Assembly: GCA_026397695.1 (NCBI GenBank)
Contig: JAPLUJ010000236.1
Location: forward strand, 1-5,534
Length of the DNA stretch: 5,534 nt
Direction: 5' to 3'
Source of the DNA: Verrucomicrobiota bacterium
GTDB taxonomy: Bacteria > Verrucomicrobiota > Verrucomicrobiia > Verrucomicrobiales > Akkermansiaceae
Shown here: positions 1 through 5,534 of the stretch, piece after piece
Position numbering within the stretch: position 1 is the first letter of the stretch
Layout of the letters: each line of letters begins with the position of its first letter
The notes under the pieces: model-generated
What the model was told of the DNA's origin: nothing
What the model saw: the letters and a program-made list of their open reading frames with translations, nothing else
The model's database searches: none
Made by a program: the position numbers and the translations under genes

Positions 1-436
1 CATACTGGTCGGGATACACGATGTACGGGACGGGATCGCTTTCGGCGTTTTCCGGGTGATCCAAAGCTTCCTCGTTGAAGTAGCGTTCATCGAGGTGACG
101 GATCGTCTCGTTGCGGTGTGGACGGTGTTTTTTGAGCAGGCGCGTCTTGTGCTTGCGCATACGGCGGGCGATTTTCTCGATCGTTTCATCGAGCGCGATA
201 TACATGTCCTTGCCTTCGGTGTGGGCTTCGATGGTGATGTGATTGGCGCAATAAAGAATGATTTCGGCGACATGCCGGTTTTTCTGGACGTCGAGAATGG
301 CTTTGGCTTCGATGATTCGTGGGTAATCGAGGTGAAGGCTCTCGATTTTCCGGTGGGCATGTTCACGGAGTGCATCGGTCACTTGCTCGTGCCGGACCGT
401 GACGGTGATCGGCAGATTGACGTTGGTGGTTTGCAT
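1..436 (-). CDS. hpf: Ribosome hibernation promoting factor (HPF/RaiA family), 3' end outside window
   Basis: The frame is open from the ATG at 436-434 to the left window edge, giving 145 residues with no stop, so the gene is partial. Residues 1-104 read as an S30AE/RaiA domain: an N-terminal strand (NVNLPITVTVRHEQVTDALREH), a helix with KIESL, the DVQKNRHVAEIIL strand, and HTEGKDMYIALDETIEKIARRMRKHK near residues 72-97, a segment typical of the family. Proteins of this family bind the 30S decoding region of idle ribosomes and inactivate them or promote dimers in slow growth. Residues 105-135 form a charged linker; residues 137-145 (PYIVYPDQY) resemble the first strand of the C-terminal dimerisation domain of long-form HPF (family pattern IVRTKRF), so I infer the long form. 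No Shine-Dalgarno is seen before the ATG (upstream is C/A-rich). The 196-bp gap upstream suggests its own promoter, but none is convincing. Confidence 0.9.
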   Translation of the reverse strand, partial: MQTTNVNLPITVTVRHEQVTDALREHAHRKIESLHLDYPRIIEAKAILDVQKNRHVAEIILYCANHITIEAHTEGKDMYIALDETIEKIARRMRKHKTRLLKKHRPHRNETIRHLDERYFNEEALDHPENAESDPVPYIVYPDQY

Positions 437-460
437 GGTTTTGTGGTTTGGTTTGGGTCA

Positions 461-512
461 ATGGATGGCAGGTTCATCTGCCTTGGTATGATCTGACAAG
501 TCGGCAATCCAT
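461..512 (-). promoter_or_regulatory. Possible structured leader upstream of hpf
   Basis: This lies in the 196-bp gap (437-632) between the AsmA-like gene and hpf. A 6-bp inverted repeat, ATGGAT at 461-466 and ATCCAT at 507-512, encloses a smaller perfect hairpin, GGCAG at 467-471 and CTGCC at 478-482 with a 6-base loop. On the hpf sense strand this would sit about 25-75 bases before the ATG. Both stems are short and could occur by chance. The rest of the gap holds no convincing -35/-10 pair, no intrinsic terminator and no believable small gene. Confidence 0.2.
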
Positions 513-632
513 GATGGACGAGGATCGGGGGAAACGCCATCTTGTTCTGCAAAAATGTCCCGGTTTTTTCAATTTTGGGTCGGCCCATGTCGCGCATCCC
601 GTCCTGCTGGGGTCGGGCGTGGGATGGAGGCT

Positions 633-2114
633 CTATTTTGGTTGGGTCAGTTCTTCGAAAGTCGGGATTCCGGTGTTTGGAGTTGGTTTTTTCGTGGTTT
701 CGGCGGCTGCAAAAAGATCTTTGAAGTTGTCCGTGGGTGCGGCGGTGGTGCCGCCGATTTTCAAGGTGAGCCAGCGGAAACCTTCCAGCGGCGGGCCGAA
801 CATCGAGTCGACAAGGCGGCTTCTGGCGGAATGGAATGCGGCTTCCGCGATGCCGATCTTGAGATTTCCAGAGAGTTTCAAGTCAGGAGCCATGATCACC
901 GTGCCCTGCATGGCCATGCGTCCCGGTTGTTCGAAACTGATATCGCTGAGGGTGGCGTTTCCGCCCATGCGGCGCAGCACCCCGCTGACGTCGCCTGCAA
1001 ACACGGGACGTTCGAACCAATCATCACCAAAAGTCTGGGAGAGTCCGAAAAGGAACGGAAACCCTTTGATTTCGAAGGGGGAAACGAGAGAGTTGCGAAA
1101 CGAGATGGTGAGCAATGCGCCGGGATCCGCCGCCGGGGTGAACGAAAGGTAATGGGGCTTGGTGTCTGATCGTGAATCGATTCTTCCTGCGAAAAGGTGC
1201 ACGGCAAGGATCGAGACGCGGTCGGTGGCGTAGGGATAAACCGTTCCGGCGAGTTCTAACACGCCCCGGTTGTCGGTTTCATGCAGGAGGTGCATGCCGA
1301 CAATATCCACCTCGGTGCCGCGGAACTCAATGTGCGAGCGGTCCATCCGCAGTTTCGGCCAACCGTTGATGGTGATGTCACCGCAGTGAAAAAGCAACTG
1401 AGGGCGACCGTTCATACCATACGGATTGAAGGAGCATTCCGCATTGGCCATGCGGATGAAGGGTGCTGCGGGATCACCGAGCAACACATGCGCCTTCGGG
1501 ATGGCATAATTATTGTAGCGGATGGGCAGGGGGGGGGGATCGATGGCGGGAATGTTGCGCGCGGGTTGGTCCGCTTGCGGGATCCGCAGGATCAGGGTGC
1601 CCTCGGATGCAGTCATTTCTTCCCCATGCAGCGGTTTGCCCAAAAAACTGGTGAGTGAAATATCAGCCCGAATGTTGCCCAGAGTGAGGCTGCGGAGAAC
1701 GTTGCCTGCCGGCCAAGAGAGCGCCAGTCGTCCGGCATTCACGCTGGTCGGGTTGATGCGGATCTGCTCCGTCTCAACGGTTGCGCCGCTGTTCCAGGCG
1801 ATTTCACGCAGCAGTTTCTCACGGAACGGCGCGCTGTTGGCGACGACGACGGCGATGCCCGCACTGCCTGCGGCTAACAGAATAAGGATCAGCACCACGG
1901 AAATCTGCAGCATGCGGATACGCCGCACGCGCCGGAGCGTCTCCTTGTGGGGTTGCTGGGACCGGCGTTTGCGCCTGCGCACCCGTATCGCCTGGCTGCC
2001 ATCCGCACGGATGACGAGTTCGCCCGCATCGACCGGTTCTTCCGGCGGAAGGCTTTGCAGGCGTTCCATCATTTCGTCGATGGAATATTTTTCCGGCTCA
2101 CTGGGGGCAGGCAT
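633..2114 (-). CDS. AsmA/GspN-like single-pass inner-membrane protein with periplasmic domain
   Basis: This 493-residue protein has no motif that fixes its function. Residues 1-43 are soluble and acidic. Residues 44-67 are strongly basic (13 Arg/Lys in 24). One transmembrane helix follows at about 69-92 (MLQISVVLILILLAAGSAG...), so the basic N-terminus should stay in the cytoplasm and residues 95-493 face the periplasm. The periplasmic part alternates short beta strands and glycines, e.g. LTLGNIRADISLTSFL at 143-158 and GDVSGVLRRMGGNATLSDISF at 374-394. It ends with MQGTVIMAPDLKLSGNLKIGI (402-422) and LKIGGTTAAPTDNFKDLF (451-468), a pattern typical of the C-terminus of AsmA-like proteins ('I-GT--AP'). 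GspN of type II secretion has related architecture. The start at 2114 is bounded by an in-frame TGA at 2129-2127; no Shine-Dalgarno is visible. The gene starts 39 bp after the repaired secretin stop, so an operon with it is likely and a joint envelope role is inferred. Residues 193-195 are encoded by a run of ten C. Confidence 0.75.
   Translation of the reverse strand: MPAPSEPEKYSIDEMMERLQSLPPEEPVDAGELVIRADGSQAIRVRRRKRRSQQPHKETLRRVRRIRMLQISVVLILILLAAGSAGIAVVVANSAPFREKLLREIAWNSGATVETEQIRINPTSVNAGRLALSWPAGNVLRSLTLGNIRADISLTSFLGKPLHGEEMTASEGTLILRIPQADQPARNIPAIDPPPLPIRYNNYAIPKAHVLLGDPAAPFIRMANAECSFNPYGMNGRPQLLFHCGDITINGWPKLRMDRSHIEFRGTEVDIVGMHLLHETDNRGVLELAGTVYPYATDRVSILAVHLFAGRIDSRSDTKPHYLSFTPAADPGALLTISFRNSLVSPFEIKGFPFLFGLSQTFGDDWFERPVFAGDVSGVLRRMGGNATLSDISFEQPGRMAMQGTVIMAPDLKLSGNLKIGIAEAAFHSARSRLVDSMFGPPLEGFRWLTLKIGGTTAAPTDNFKDLFAAAETTKKPTPNTGIPTFEELTQPK
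1529..1538 (-). repeat. Homopolymeric tract of ten C (coding strand) inside the AsmA-like gene
   Basis: Ten consecutive G on the plus strand, i.e. ten C in the sense of the AsmA-like gene, encode Pro193-Pro195 and the first base of the Leu codon. As written the tract keeps the frame open. Gain of one C would bring a TAA at 1512-1510 into frame and truncate the protein at about 200 residues. Such tracts are known slippage hotspots and are also prone to sequencing error. Confidence 0.9.
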
Positions 2115-4510
2115 GTGAGGGGGATTTCAAGGAATGGCGAGGTCAGGAAAAGATCAACGATCCCGATAGGGACGTCCGGTGGGATCAAGGAGTTCGACGT
2201 GGACCAGGAAGATGATGGCGGTGGTGACCGGTTGTTTGGCAAGCGTCCCAGCACCGGGATGTTGCCGATAATCGGCACCTTGTCTTGCACGTTCTGAATG
2301 CGTTCGGACATCAATCCGCCGAGGGCAATCGTCGATCCGTCGGTCACCGATAATTGGGTTGACAGTCTCTGCACGCTGAAAATCGGCATGAGGATCGTGT
2401 TCTGGGTGAGTTCCTCGGTTCGCGAGCCACCCAATGGGCTGGTGACGATCGAATTGATCGGGCTGCCGTAGTTGACGAAGCCGTCGAAGTCGCTGAGCGA
2501 CGGGTTTAGGGTGATATCGACAAAGCGCTTGTTGGCGTCCGCCACGGGCAGCACTTCAAGGGTGATTCCCACATTCTTGGTTTCAAATGCTGTCGGAGAG
2601 GAGGGCGTGATCGGAAAGCCTCCACCCGTGCGCAAACCCACCGACTGGGGTATCTGCGGGGGTTCATATTCGGTCGGATAGATGAACTCACGGATGATTT
2701 CGATTTTGGATGACTGGCCGCTGCGCGTGACGGTGGAAGGCTGGGCCATGATATCGACACCCTTTTTCTGGTCCAGACCGCGCATCACCATTTGCACCTG
2801 GCTGTCCGAGAACAGGCCGGTCACCGCCAGGATGCCGGGTGCCACGGAGCTGCGCTGGACGTCGCGATACGGGTTGTTGATCATTTCGTCGAGGCTGCTA
2901 GAATTGGTGGCGTGTGAGCCGGAACGAAGTCCGTTAGTGACTACTCCAGAGTTGACCGGGACGGCCGGAATGGTGGGGACGCCGGAGATGGGAGTGCCAT
3001 CCACCGGGCTGATGAAATCGGCACCGGTGCGCCCCGTCGTATTGCCCACCGTGCCACCGCTGGCGAACATCGAGTTGGCACCATTCACAGCAAAGGGGCT
3101 GACGAGCCAATCGAAACCGAGTTCCTTCAAGTTCGTCTGTTGCGTTTTGATCATGGTCACCCGGACGGACACCAACACGGGTTCCGTCTTGGTCATCGCT
3201 TCGACGGCCTGCGAGATGAAATCCTGGTTGGTTGCCGTGTTGACGACGCGCAGGATGTTGGTGGAGGCACTGTAAGTCGCGCTGGCCCCCTCTGGAAACA
3301 AAACCCCCTGTTGGGTGAGGGCTTCCTGGGCGCTGAGGCGTTTGGTGAGCAATCCTTCTTTGGCCGTACTTGTGGCAAAGGGATCGGCGCTGGCCTCGGG
3401 GGTTTTCGCCCCGCTGCTCAAGCTGGTGATGAAATCCGGCGGCACACGATAACTGCGCGTCATCAACTCGTCCGAAGTAAATCCCGCCGGGGCAATGATG
3501 ACGGAGAATTCATCCGTGGTGAACGAGGTCAGGGCGCGGATGCGTTTGGCGATTTCAGAATCCGGTTGGCCGAGGTTGACGGTGAAATTCACGTATTCGG
3601 AGTCGGTCCCGCCCAGATCCACTGTTCGCGTGGTTGATCGGAGATAATCGACGGCTTCCTCGAGGGAAATTTGATCGAAGGCGACTTTCGGGATGATGAT
3701 GCGATCCAGCTTGGCAGCGACGGTGACCTTGCCGGTATCGGCGGCGGCAGCACCGGGATCAGCCGGGCCGGCACCGAGTTCCGGTGCGGGCACCTGGAGT
3801 TCCCATGCGGCGCCCACTTGGCTGAGCATTTCCGCACGGGTGTGGTCGTAGGCGGCTTTATGATAGTTGCTCTTCGTGGCAGCCACTTTTTCCATGCCGC
3901 GGCGGGCTGCGGTGTTAGAAGGATCGATACGCAGTACCTCTTCGTAATGCGTCCTGGCTTCATCGAACTTGCCGAGATCATAGGCGCCGCCGGCGGTGTA
4001 AAGCAGGCGGCGCACGGCATCGACGTTTTTGGCATGGCCTGCTGTTAGAGCTGGATTGGTGCGGATCGGGTCATCGAGTTGGGCGCGCAACGCGAGAGCT
4101 TGCGCATCGTTGGGAGCCACGTCATCACGCAGCACCTTGTCCACGGCGGCCTTGGCACCTGCGACATCGCCGTTTCTGGAAAGCACGCGGGCATGTTCGA
4201 TCGATGCCTGAACGTAGCGCTGGGTGGCCGCCGCGCGGAGTTCGGCCGATATGCGGGCGTCTGGCAGCAGGTCGCGGGCACCCGCGTAGGCTTCGAGCGC
4301 CTCGGCATAACGTCCTGCCTGATAGACCTCGTCGCCTTTGCGGAGCAGTTCGCGGGCCTCTTCGATGGCGGTGTTGCGGCGGGATCGTTCGCGCTCGGCA
4401 ACGGCGGTGCCTGCAATCGGCTCACTCGCCGTCAACGGAACCACCACACAAGCCGCTGCCAGCAATATGGCCCGACCGCAGCTTGTGAAAATGGAATGGA
4501 ATGTCGCCAT
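2069..4510 (-). CDS. TPR-containing secretin (Amuc_1098-type pilus/secretion outer-membrane protein), C-terminal frameshift
   Basis: As written this is 813 residues. It opens with a signal peptide (hydrophobic ILLAAACVVVPLTA, 15-28), then TPR-like helices (about 46-82 and 164-205, with YQAGRYAEALEAYAGA and YDLGKFDEARTHYEEVLRIDP). A Pro/Ala/Gly linker follows (241-258), then an STN/N0-like domain starting at KLDRIIIPKVAFDQISLEEAVDYL (268-290), and a second N-type domain around 388-470. A Gly/Ser/Asn-rich loop spans about 474-545. The secretin core runs from about 556 and includes GLFSDSQVQMVMRGLDQKKGV, MAQPSTVTRSGQSSKIEI and VGITLEVLPVAD. It ends in the signature TIALGGLMSERIQNVQDKVP followed by IIGNIPVLGRL (728-757). 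Secretins form multimeric outer-membrane channels for type IV pili or type II secretion. After residue 757 the frame turns into an unrelated Pro/Ser-rich tail of 56 residues overlapping the next gene by 46 bp, while the expected end lies in another frame (2240-2154). The repaired protein would have about 785 residues. The ATG is bounded by an in-frame TGA 13 codons upstream. The Amuc_1098 assignment rests on recalled architecture. Confidence 0.88.
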   Translation of the reverse strand: MATFHSIFTSCGRAILLAAACVVVPLTASEPIAGTAVAERERSRRNTAIEEARELLRKGDEVYQAGRYAEALEAYAGARDLLPDARISAELRAAATQRYVQASIEHARVLSRNGDVAGAKAAVDKVLRDDVAPNDAQALALRAQLDDPIRTNPALTAGHAKNVDAVRRLLYTAGGAYDLGKFDEARTHYEEVLRIDPSNTAARRGMEKVAATKSNYHKAAYDHTRAEMLSQVGAAWELQVPAPELGAGPADPGAAAADTGKVTVAAKLDRIIIPKVAFDQISLEEAVDYLRSTTRTVDLGGTDSEYVNFTVNLGQPDSEIAKRIRALTSFTTDEFSVIIAPAGFTSDELMTRSYRVPPDFITSLSSGAKTPEASADPFATSTAKEGLLTKRLSAQEALTQQGVLFPEGASATYSASTNILRVVNTATNQDFISQAVEAMTKTEPVLVSVRVTMIKTQQTNLKELGFDWLVSPFAVNGANSMFASGGTVGNTTGRTGADFISPVDGTPISGVPTIPAVPVNSGVVTNGLRSGSHATNSSSLDEMINNPYRDVQRSSVAPGILAVTGLFSDSQVQMVMRGLDQKKGVDIMAQPSTVTRSGQSSKIEIIREFIYPTEYEPPQIPQSVGLRTGGGFPITPSSPTAFETKNVGITLEVLPVADANKRFVDITLNPSLSDFDGFVNYGSPINSIVTSPLGGSRTEELTQNTILMPIFSVQRLSTQLSVTDGSTIALGGLMSERIQNVQDKVPIIGNIPVLGRLPNNRSPPPSSSWSTSNSLIPPDVPIGIVDLFLTSPFLEIPLTCLPPVSRKNIPSTK
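2154..2240 (-). other. Displaced 3' end of the secretin gene, in another frame
   Basis: Reading from 2240 down to the TGA at 2156-2154 gives 28 residues: AKQPVTTAIIFLVHV followed by ELLDPTGRPYRDR. A hydrophobic strand ending in a V-E-L-L-D-P-T-G-R-P motif is the usual close of a secretin core after the VP-x-I/LG-x-IP-x-LG-R-L signature. The open frame encodes that signature up to Leu757 (codon 2242-2240) and then switches to a Pro/Ser-rich sequence. To join the two, one base, or 3n+1 bases, must be restored near 2240-2251. Confidence 0.85.
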
Positions 4511-4527
4511 GCGAATGCGTGCACCGA

Positions 4528-4557
4528 TGTATAGGGGACTTGGGCGTCAAGCGTAAG
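4528..4557 (-). promoter_or_regulatory. Possible promoter of the secretin gene
   Basis: On the minus strand the 100-bp gap between ribF and the secretin holds a TATACA box (4533-4528), about 17 bases before the ATG. Two upstream boxes compete. TTGACG (4550-4545) is the better -35 match, but it is only 11 bases from TATACA. CTTACG (4557-4552) has an acceptable 18-base spacing but matches the consensus at only three of six positions. If TATACA is used, transcription would begin close to 4521 and leave a leader of roughly ten bases without a Shine-Dalgarno. The AT-rich stretch at 4560-4590 lies just upstream. Confidence 0.35.
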
Positions 4558-4610
4558 CGCAAAATCCAATTATTTCATTTTTTCGAAATCCATGGGCTGC
4601 GGGAGGAATT

Positions 4611-5528
4611 TCAAAGCGCCATTTGTGCGGCACGCGCGTCCATTTCGATTTGCAGGCGCAGGGTGTCGAGCGAGGGAAACTTCATTTCGTGGCGCAGGAA
4701 TTTCACAAACCGGACGTCGATATTCCGGCCATAGAGATCACCGGAAAACCCGAATAAATGGACTTCGAGCAGGCGGGTTTTGCCGTCGATTGTCGGGCGT
4801 ACTCCCAGATTTGCCACGCCATCCCAGAGGTGCCCGTCAGCGTCGGTGACGCGCACCGCCCACACGCCGTCGGGCGGCAACTGGAGATCACCGGTGGCCA
4901 CGTTTGCGGTCGGGAAACCCAGCGTCCGGCCGAGTTGATCCCCATGGAGGATGGTGCCGCTCACCGAGTAGGGTCTGCCGAGCATGCGTGCCGCAGCATC
5001 GAGGTTGCCGTCGCGGATGGCCTGGCGGATACGGGTGCTGCTGATCCGCTCGCCCTCGAACATCACGGGTGGCAGCGCTTCGAGGCAAAAGCCGTGCTTG
5101 GCCGCTGCGCCCTTGAGAAACGGCACGTCGCCGCCGCGGTTGTGGCCGAAGCGCCAGTCCTCACCCACCGTGAGCGTGCGGACCTGTGCCGCCGTCAGAC
5201 GTTCGATGAATTCCGCGGCCTCCATTGCCGCGAGCGCTGCGTCGAAACGCAACGGAATCCACAGCCGGATGCCGAGGTCGTTTGCAATCCGCGCCTTGTG
5301 ATCCAGCGTTTCTAACAGCGAGGCCGGCGCTTTGTCAGGCGCGATCACCCGGATCGGATGCGGATCAAAGGTGAGTAATCCCGCCAGCCCGCCTGCGCGC
5401 GCCGCTGCCTGCACCGCTCGCTCTATCACCGCCTGATGGCCGGCATGCACGCCGTCGAAAACGCCCATCGCCAGATGCAGCGGTTGGCCGAGCGCGGCGA
5501 GTTCATCAAGACGGTTGCGAATCAGCAC
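4611..5528 (-). CDS. ribF: Bifunctional riboflavin kinase / FAD synthetase
   Basis: The protein (305 residues from the GTG at 5528) phosphorylates riboflavin to FMN and adenylylates FMN to FAD in the cytoplasm. The N-terminal FAD synthetase part shows GVFDGVHAGHQ at 22-32 with the nucleotidyltransferase HxGH, TFDPHP at 53-58, GEDWRFGHNRGGD at 122-134 and ISSTRIR at 162-168. The C-terminal riboflavin kinase part shows GRTLGFPTAN at 200-209 (the PTAN nucleotide/metal-binding motif), GVANLGVRPT at 237-246, and LLEVHLFGFSGDLYG at 253-267 with the expected catalytic Glu255. The length matches the usual 300-315. The 21 residues before GVFDGVH are normal for the family, so GTG at 5528 is a plausible start. 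However, the frame stays open to the window edge, so a start a few codons further upstream cannot be excluded. The secretin gene follows after 100 bp. No clear intrinsic terminator lies between them. Confidence 0.95.
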   Translation of the reverse strand: MLIRNRLDELAALGQPLHLAMGVFDGVHAGHQAVIERAVQAAARAGGLAGLLTFDPHPIRVIAPDKAPASLLETLDHKARIANDLGIRLWIPLRFDAALAAMEAAEFIERLTAAQVRTLTVGEDWRFGHNRGGDVPFLKGAAAKHGFCLEALPPVMFEGERISSTRIRQAIRDGNLDAAARMLGRPYSVSGTILHGDQLGRTLGFPTANVATGDLQLPPDGVWAVRVTDADGHLWDGVANLGVRPTIDGKTRLLEVHLFGFSGDLYGRNIDVRFVKFLRHEMKFPSLDTLRLQIEMDARAAQMAL

Positions 5529-5534
5529 GCCGCT

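Noticed and set aside
379..597. Minus-strand 72-residue open frame between the AsmA-like gene and hpf
   Set aside because: It overlaps the hpf start in another frame, has a Pro/Thr/Ser-rich composition and no motif.
598..632. ATCCC/GGGAT repeat just after the AsmA-like stop as a terminator
   Set aside because: The stem is 5 bp with a loop of about 20 bases and no following T tract.
448..1169. Plus-strand open frames of 234 and 204 residues
   Set aside because: They lie mostly antisense to the AsmA-like gene and show no recognisable domain. The sequences look like GC-rich shadow translations.
2230..2250. Programmed -1 ribosomal frameshift in the secretin
   Set aside because: The switch region (TTG CCA AAC AAC) has no X-XXY-YYZ slippery heptamer and no obvious stimulatory hairpin, so an indel explains the break better.
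3140..3637. Plus-strand open frame of 165 residues inside the secretin
   Set aside because: It is antisense to a secretin region with clear family features and is His/Gly/Arg-rich without motifs.
4447..4450. Lipoprotein signal (Ala-Ala-Ala-Cys21) in the secretin
   Set aside because: The -3 position is Ala rather than Leu, and the hydrophobic stretch continues past Cys21 (VVVPL), which fits an ordinary signal peptide better.
4570..4613. Inverted repeat after ribF as an intrinsic terminator
   Set aside because: The arms (GAAATTCC and GGATTTC on the minus strand) are AT-rich with a bulge, and no T run follows. The neighbouring ATTTC/GAAAT repeat is also too weak.
4758..5315. Plus-strand open frame of 185 residues opposite ribF
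   Set aside because: It is fully antisense to the conserved FAD synthetase and riboflavin kinase domains and has no family features of its own.

Overview
The window carries four genes, all on the minus strand, read from right to left: ribF, a TPR-containing secretin, an AsmA-like membrane protein, and the start of hpf. The DNA is GC-rich and coding-dense. The secretin resembles the Verrucomicrobiota group known from Akkermansia as the Amuc_1098-type pilus outer-membrane protein: TPR repeats, then secretin N domains, then a secretin core. No start codon with visible upstream sequence has a clear Shine-Dalgarno site. Together these suggest a Verrucomicrobiota member, probably class Verrucomicrobiae; this is an inference from gene content, not a phylogeny.

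Right part (4611-5534): ribF, the bifunctional riboflavin kinase/FAD synthetase, with its 5' end at or just beyond the window edge. A 100-bp gap (4511-4610) holds a possible promoter. Middle (2069-4510): an exported secretin subunit. Its reading frame breaks at the very end. The expected C-terminal strand (positions 2240-2154) is encoded in another frame, and the open frame instead runs on as a Pro/Ser-rich tail that overlaps the next gene by 46 bp. Left-middle (633-2114): a single-pass inner-membrane protein with a very basic cytoplasmic N-terminus and an AsmA/GspN-like periplasmic part. It contains a run of ten C in its coding strand. Left end (436 to beyond base 1): a ribosome hibernation promoting factor, cut by the window edge. 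A 196-bp gap (437-632) separates it from the AsmA-like gene.

The secretin and the AsmA-like gene probably form one transcription unit: with the repaired secretin stop they are 39 bp apart. They plausibly work together at the envelope, as an outer-membrane pore and an inner-membrane/periplasmic partner of a type IV pilus-like or type II secretion-like system. No other parts of such a system (ATPase, PilM/N/O, pilins) are in this window. ribF and hpf are housekeeping neighbours. I did not find a wholly new system. The most notable observations are the broken secretin C-terminus, the homopolymeric C tract in the adjacent envelope gene, and the pairing of a stand-alone secretin with an AsmA/GspN-like protein.
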